Shown here in pieces: positions 58,323 to 64,000 of a stretch of 64,000 bases of DNA. Every line of letters starts with the position of its first letter. Positions within the stretch are counted from its first letter, which is position 1. Origin of the DNA: Allodiplogaster sudhausi (taxonomy: Eukaryota > Nematoda > Chromadorea > Rhabditida > Diplogasteridae); contig CALZFC010000009.1 in NCBI GenBank assembly GCA_945643635.1, positions 801,001-865,000 on the forward strand, read 5' to 3'. Both the position numbers and the translations under genes were made by a program. The notes under the pieces are model-generated. The model searched no databases, had not been told where the DNA came from, and worked only from the letters and a program-made list of their open reading frames with translations.

Positions 58323-58469
58323 ATGATTGAACGACTTCCGCAGTCGCCTTCTTCTATTCAATCACTACAACTCGATCACCAATCTGCTGTCCCTCTGTCC
58401 CGCTCACGGCCCGCGGACCCTTCTCTCAAGCGGTACCGGTCCCTGAAGAGACAGAGGGGGGCAATGTTG
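58323..58469 (+). CDS. Possible first exon of an unidentified gene
   Basis: ATG opens 49 codons (MIERLPQSPSSIQSLQLDHQ ... LKRYRSLKRQRGAML) to a GTATGC donor. Ser/Pro/Arg-rich. It does not join in phase to the frame that suits the 59.1-kb exon, so it is either the start of another transcript or chance. Confidence 0.25.
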
Positions 58470-58969
58470 GTATGCACAACCCAGCAAAGCGGCAATTTTC
58501 TGTTTAGTTGTTTATTTAAAAGAAATAACATACTTTCGACACACTTTCTCTTATAATCATCCTTAATATTGATAAATAGGTAGTATCTGCATATTACATT
58601 TGATTGTGAATTATGATTGACTGAGAAAAAATCTTCGTATTACTAATTTGTGGAAAACAATGAACAGCAATGAATCACTATAAGCCGTAGTGAATGCAGG
58701 GAATTGTTTTTGCCTTTCTTTTTCTTTACTTTTCAACGTTGTTATTTTTCATTCTCTTCACATCTCCATCTCTCTGTCCCTTTCTCTCTCGAACATCTCG
58801 TTCTCTGTCTTCTCTCTCCCTCTTTCTATTTCTGTCTCATTCTCTTTTCTCCCACTCATGTCTGCGCTTCAACAATTTGCATTAATAAATAGAATGATTC
58901 ATTGAGATGCTCTTGTCTTAGAATAAGGCCCCTTTGCTGAAGTAAAAAATGAATATCATGGCAAGCAAA

Positions 58970-59030
58970 ATAGTCTCTTCTCTCTTTTCTCACCCATCAC
59001 GAATCTCTCTCTCTCTCTCTCTACTTCTCC

Positions 59031-59064
<34 letters not shown>

Positions 59065-59110
59065 TTCTTTCTGTCTCTCTCTCTTTCTTTCCGTCTGTCT
59101 CAATCTCTCC
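58970..59110 (+). repeat. CT microsatellite
   Basis: CT-rich array immediately upstream of the acceptor at 59126; it may serve as an exaggerated pyrimidine tract. Confidence 0.85.
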
Positions 59111-59128
59111 ACACATTCTTCCACAGGC

Positions 59129-60031
59129 ATGGGGCAGAATTGGCAGGAAACCTTCAATTACATATTGGATTCAGACGGAGCAGAGTATCACGAAGAACGG
59201 AGGTGAACATTTGTTATGGTTCTTATTCTCATTCTAGAATGTTAATAATATCTGACTAGTTTTAAATTTGTAGATAAACTTCTGCATTCTGTTTGAATGT
59301 GTTTTCATTGCAGACATCTTTGATCTTCAAAGAGACCTTCGTCAGCGAGAGAGCTAGATGGAATTGACTGAGTGTTTGAGTGCAATTCCTGGCTGCGCCC
59401 TTTTCATTTCCTTCCTCATCGTCTTTCTGGTGGCATTCTGCCATATGATGATGAATTCAGTTATTGTGGTTCGAAGCAATGAATGCACAATTGCTTGTGC
59501 CTTTACTAATTAGTTCCTTATATCACAAATTGTAGACACTCATATGTCCATTGCAGAATCGGCCTAGCGGTTGCGCTCCTTCAGTGTCGGTTGGGAAAAA
59601 AATTATTATTACATGTCTAGCAACGCATAGAACAGTTGCTTGTTTGAGAGCATGCGAAACCGTCTCGGCGACTGCGTCGACTTTGCTGCTGAAATGTGTG
59701 GCGCACTGATCGAATCGGAGGCGCAGGTCACTGAACTCCGCGAAGAGCTTGCACGGGTCCGTTTCCAACATGAGTGGATGTAGAAGATCTAGAGCGCCTA
59801 ATGACCATCTCACAAGTTATGATTAATGGTATTTACCATGGTAAGCTGCGAGCGCATAATGTACCCTGTTTCTAGAAAGAGCGAGAACTCCGCTGGCTCC
59901 GCCAGACGTACCGTAGCATCATGTACCGGGTACTCGAGGAGGAGTTAATTCGACTGGATGTAGTAGTCGCTGGCACTTGGACTCCCTCAAAGTTCGCCGA
60001 CTACTCTACAATAAAAGAGACATGTGTTTAG
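59129..60031 (+). CDS. Small coiled-coil protein, unrecognised
   Basis: Three exons in phase: 59129-59202, 59636-59756 and 59876-60031, about 116 residues. It starts MGQNWQETFNYILDSDGAEY two bases after TTCCACAG, as expected for a trans-spliced leader. The middle exon is helical (MRNRLGDCVDFAAEMCGALI, ESEAQVTELREELAR), and the last continues KERELRWLRQTYRSIMYRVL with a heptad pattern and ends STIKETCV. The last four residues are not a recognised motif. No family recognised; the join at 59636 relies on reading phase. The alternative is that the 58323 exon is upstream of it. Confidence 0.5.
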
Positions 60032-60855
60032 TATGGACTATTGTATATTCCTCAATCTTGCCTTCACTTTATTTCGTTGTTATTGCTCATATTTCTTTTT
60101 CGCTTGCCAATTCTCTCCAAAACTGCCTTTGCTTTTCCTTAAAACGAACATTGTGTGGCTTTTTTATGTGCTGTACAATATGACGTGTCCGTAAAGTTTT
60201 ACTCCACACATCACATTTCTTTAAACAAGGAAAAATAAGCATCGTCACGATAATAGATGAAGGACAACCCATGTTTCATAATTGATCACACAAAGGGAAG
60301 ATTTGATGTAGAGGAAGAAAAGGAAGCCTGATTGGAGAAACAGCTCACAATCAGACAGACACACATGTTGATGTTCAGAGAAAGGAGCAGAGAAAGACGG
60401 AAAGAACGGCTATTCTGTGGAAACTTACATAGGTATTAGGAGAGTTAACGTCACCGGAAGCATGTTTGGAATACGACGAGGTTATAATCTTTTTTTCTTT
60501 CTTTGCGAACCAAGAGTCACAAGACTCGGGAGGAAAAGTCTGTTGATTCAATGGGAGAGGCTTGAGAGAGGAGGAAGATATTGCATGCGTGATTCTTGCC
60601 TTAGAGAAAACAAAACACTTCTTACACTACTCTTATCCTCGACATGGATGAATCTTTTCTCGGGTGAGGAAAACGACAACAACAACGCTATGACACGTTC
60701 ATGGTCGGAAGAAGATGAGGCGGCAGCTGCGGCATTCTATGGCTCATGAGCAGGGGCTGGAGTGGCTGGGCGCGCTCCACCGTCTTGGCCATGCCCGGTC
60801 CCAACAAGAAGACATTTGGCCTTGCAGAGAAGAGAGGGACAGTGAGAGAGTGTGT

Positions 60856-60889
<34 letters not shown>

Positions 60890-61336
60890 AACAGGAAGAG
60901 CACGATAGATGCTACCGGGAGGTGCGGGAGCGTGGCAGATTGCGATCAGAAGCGGAGAAAAGAATCGGGAAAGAGTGAAAGGGAAAAAGGCTGCTTCTCA
61001 AGGAAGCAACCACCAGAAATCTGTTCACAAGAGAGAAGAAAAAGATATTTCGACAAGCGAGACGAAATAGTCAAAAGTGGAATAGCTTCCACATCTAATG
61101 CATGAATACATGATAAAACGGCGCGATACGACTCCAATAAATGGTAAGGCAATAAGCAGAAATGTACAGTAGCAAAAATACTCTGTGAACTGTTCTCAAG
61201 TGATCAGAATGAAGATGAAGAAGTAGTGTAAGGGAATTAGAAATTCGGATGATAAAACGATTAGAAAAATATAAAAATACATGCTGTATGCTGAATTAGC
61301 GAGCTTACAATTAGACTTAAGTAAAAGAGCGTAATA
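60032..61336. other. Interval between two convergent genes
   Basis: Contains a GA tract (60862-60890) and a GC-rich segment (60700-60840) open on several frames without family features. No splice-consistent model found. The adjacent genes converge here. Confidence 0.45.
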
Positions 61337-63298
61337 TTACGCAGACTCGGCAGGGGGCGTTGTTGGGTTGGCGTGGTTAGCAGCAGCCGGCCCGTCCTGC
61401 TCTGAGTCTGCCATCTCTTGCAGCGTCTGCTGGCTCTGCTCCTGAGTCTGGTTCTCTGTCGTTGTTGCTGTCGTGCCAGTGCAGTTCGAGAAAGGATTTA
61501 TCCGATGCAGATAGCACAGGTTACAGACGCGAACCTGGAAAAAAGATACGGTAACTTACTGTCGTTAACCCGGATACTGTATCGTTTATGAACCAGTCAT
61601 CAAACAATCTATAGCATACTCAAGGTGCATTCCAATGCAAGATAGAAGTGAATGTTGACAGGCTGAATGTGAACCTTTCTCTCATAGCCGAGCTCAGGGA
61701 TGCAAATGGAGTGGGCGGAGCATCGATGGCAGAAAATACGGCCGCAGTTGCGGCAGTGATGGCGGCGACGGACGACCGTGAAGTGGGAGGAGCATGCTGT
61801 ACACTGCTCGCAGTCCGAGTCGGGCACCCAGCGGACGCCTGCAAGGATTAATTTCTATTCACTCAAAGTCTCACCAGTTTCAATTATAGACAGATTTTGC
61901 ATAATTATAGACTCTACTTTTATTCACATCATTACAGATTCTCACTCCCTCACTTTCCACAGTCCTCATATGAGATTGCTGCACTTGTATTCTCATGGTA
62001 AGGGGAAAAACCTTGACATATCTCGACAACAACTTTCGATTGCTATTGAACCTCTCTCCTTCTCTTGTCTTTTGCATGTACAAACTTGTCTCACCGATGA
62101 ATGAAGGCAGTGGCAGTGATTCTTGCACTTCTACGCCCATTTCTTCTTCCGAATTCTGAGTGCGCGCAACTTCGCCACTTACCTTTAAAAAAGGGAAGGA
62201 ATACAGTTGAAAATAACAAAATAGACGTATACTGATAGTTTGATGGAGCAGAGGAAACCAACTTCATAGACCGGAATGGCCTCGGCCGGCTGTAGAATGA
62301 GCTTGAGCACTTTTCGAATGTCGGACGAGTTCGTGGTTTGGAGTTGGTCAGCAACGCCTGTAGTTACTCATATTATACATTGTATTATTTAAGTTTCAGA
62401 AAGAATAATAATAATAGTAATAATAAATAATAATAATAAATAATAACAATAATAATAATAACAAGAATATCAACAATAATAAAACAAACCAGCGATACAG
62501 ACGAAGAGACGATGTACGAGATCTTCTGATGAGCGGAAGCGGCAACGGAGTTCATGAGGGTCGGGTGGCAGTCTGCAATTGGTCCTTGTCACACTCTGAA
62601 ACTTCCCTCGGAATGAACTGACGGTTCATTCTCATCTCCTTCGCCCGGCCTCTTCTCATCTCCCTCCTCCTCCTCTTCATTCTCTTCAATGTCTCCTTCC
62701 TCACTCTGCGTCTCTTCTTCCTCTTCTCCTTGTAGCATCCTCTCTCCATCATGAGATGTCTCCGTGGTGCTGGCACCAGTAGCAGCAGAGATGGCAGTTG
62801 GAGCAGCAGCCTGTCTCTCTCTTTCCCTTTCTCTTTTCTCTCTTCTCTCCTTGCTGCTGCCCCCTCCGCCCTCTCTCCTCTTCCTGAACTCCTTCATCGT
62901 CAACACTTCGTCCTCGTCCACTGGTGATCTTGCTTCTCCAGAGCATAGAACGGCTTCCACCTAAGGTAAGAGAACGCGTTCATGGGCGGGTCAGCAAGGG
63001 AAGGAAGGGCAAGAAATAACAAGAAGAAGAAGAAGCACTTACAAGAACACGAAAGACTTCACAAACCTTGGCCAACTCCTTCTTGGTGAGAATTCTTAGA
63101 AGATTGCGAATCTTCTTGAGAAGAGAAATGTTGGGCCGGAACATAGTAGACATCTTCTTATCTTCGCCATCAACATTTAGAGCGCCTTCGGGATAGTAGA
63201 GTAAGCCCCTGGAATGAAGCATTAGGATTGAGAGAGAGAGAGAGCGAGAGAGAGACTGAGATATAGAGTGAGAGAGAGAGAAATAGAGAGAGAGAGAA

Positions 63299-63339
<41 letters not shown>

Positions 63340-63602
63340 AAAGTCTCGAAACATCTGCCAAAATGTGTTATGCTTTCTGCTGAAGTGATCTGTGATCCCT
63401 CCACAAAAAGATAGCTGCGTACCACACAATCGCCAGACGAGGGACGATAATCATGACGGAAGGGTCGCAGTAGTCAATCATCTCACGAGTGATGAGATCC
63501 CTCCTGACTGCCTGCTGGAGGACGTCGGAGAAGAGGACGGCCACGTCCAACTGAGCGTCATGCTCTGCTGCCGTCTTCACGGGCACCATGGCCGAGACGT
63601 AC
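61337..63602 (-). CDS. lst-2: LST-2 / ZFYVE28, FYVE-domain protein, 3' part
   Basis: Negative regulator of EGFR signalling acting on endosomes; the C-terminal FYVE domain binds PI3P. Eight exons in phase: 63423-63602, 63043-63208, 62623-62960, 62490-62572, 62263-62357, 62095-62182, 61675-61838 and 61337-61534, about 437 residues. N-terminal conserved block: YVSAMVPVKTAAEH, LITREMIDYCDPSVMIIVPR, YYPEGALNVDGEDKKMSTMF. Next an acidic linker of over 60 residues, then HELRCRFRSSEDLVHRLFVC and GVADQLQT. FYVE: WVPDSDCEQC, RRRHHCRNCGRIFCHRC (PI3P-binding basic motif), VRVCNLCYLHRINPF, and a Thr/Gln-rich tail. The VC..CY....PF end is specific to the LST2 branch. Intron 62590-62622 depends on choosing the GTCAGT donor. 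The first exons lie right of the window. Confidence 0.92.
62395..62487. repeat. AAT/ATA trinucleotide microsatellite in an lst-2 intron
   Basis: Irregular (AAT)n array with AAC and AAG variants, directly after the donor of the 62490 exon. Confidence 0.85.
63228..63340 (+). repeat. GA microsatellite in an lst-2 intron
   Basis: GA array on the plus strand, CT on the coding strand, just upstream of the acceptor of the 63043-63208 exon. Confidence 0.9.
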
Positions 63603-64000
63603 CTGAGCATATTAACAGATTAAAAGTCCATACATGATCACAAACTTAAATATCTTAGAGAAAAGTTGTAGTGTGTTTAAGTTTGCAAAATAATCAAGTC
63701 CCAAAAATGTTTTTAAAATATATTCTTCAATACCATACATAGTGCGCTTTTTCTATAGGTTTATGCTCAAGTCAAACGCACTAAAATGGTCTAAACGAAC
63801 ACCAACCACATTCCTTAGTCTGCGAACGCCAAACTGAAAGAAATGCAATCTATTTCTCTCTCTCTCCAACCTAAGACCATCTCCTCCCTCTGTCTACTCT
63901 GGCTAGAGCAGGACATCTCATCTAACTCTTTCTTTTACTTAACCCAATCTTCCTTGTTAGAAGAAAGTGTTCACATTTCCAATCATTCTGGCGAGAAACA
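63603..64000. other. lst-2 intron at right edge
   Basis: No upstream lst-2 exon is recognised, so this is read as intron. A CT tract occurs at 63855-63868. Confidence 0.5.

Noticed and set aside
59358..59525. 55-codon hydrophobic frame (CALFISFLIVFLVAF)
   Set aside because: Lies between the exons of the small coiled-coil gene, no splice or leader site, T-rich composition explains hydrophobicity.
62552..62776. Minus-strand frame through the lst-2 acidic region
   Set aside because: Shadow frame; the acidic linker and the following HELRCRF exon join in phase in the other frame.

Overview
The window is animal nuclear DNA, most probably from a rhabditid-type (chromadorean) nematode. The grounds are: spliced genes with mostly short introns; several start codons that lie 2-7 nt after a spliceosomal AG, the arrangement expected where a spliced leader is added; close matches (recognised by eye, no search run) to the nematode genes asp-4, lst-2 and gbb-1; and a LINE whose ORF1 is of a kind common in nematodes. 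Between genes and inside introns the DNA is unusually rich in (GA)n/(CT)n microsatellites, and these generate most long open frames as artefacts (poly Ser-Leu or Arg-Glu).

Layout. 0.8-1.4 kb: three exons of a GABA-B receptor subunit (minus strand), cut by the left edge. 1.7-11 kb: no convincing gene, many GA tracts. 11.1-14.0 kb: a complete AMP-activated kinase gamma subunit (minus). 16.9-19.8 kb: a multi-exon minus-strand gene of unrecognised family. 22.5-24.3 kb: a coiled-coil protein (plus). 24.9-25.3 kb: two exons resembling an epsin tail. 25.3-28.5 kb: non-coding repeat-like DNA with a tRNA-derived stretch and a cluster of perfect hairpins. 28.6-34.2 kb: a dead CR1/jockey-type LINE whose ORF2 is split by a 1,328-bp foldback element. 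35.1-37.2 kb: a multi-pass membrane protein (plus). 37.3-40.1 and 41.6-44.6 kb: two tandem paralogous Cys-loop anion-channel subunits (minus), separated by a terminal-inverted-repeat element set in an AT microsatellite. 46.2-49.9 kb: aspartic protease asp-4 (minus). 50.5-57.0 kb: a complete 17-exon MICAL-like gene (CH, LIM, NPF, bMERB; plus), divergent from asp-4 across 683 bp. 59.1-60.0 kb: a small coiled-coil protein. 61.3-63.6 kb: the 3' part of lst-2/ZFYVE28 (FYVE), running off the right edge.

The genes do not form an operon or a shared pathway. Themes are neuronal inhibition (GABA-B, two anion channels), endo-lysosomal traffic (asp-4, MICAL-like, LST-2, epsin-like tail) and energy sensing (AMPK gamma). 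Exon boundaries were set by hand from splice sites and reading phase. For the AMPK gamma, MICAL-like, asp-4, coiled-coil, membrane-protein and partial lst-2 models every junction assigned keeps phase. Names of unrecognised genes are left open. I found no CRISPR array, rRNA, intact tRNA or clear new multi-gene system; the most unusual structures are the nested foldback-in-LINE and the hairpin cluster.
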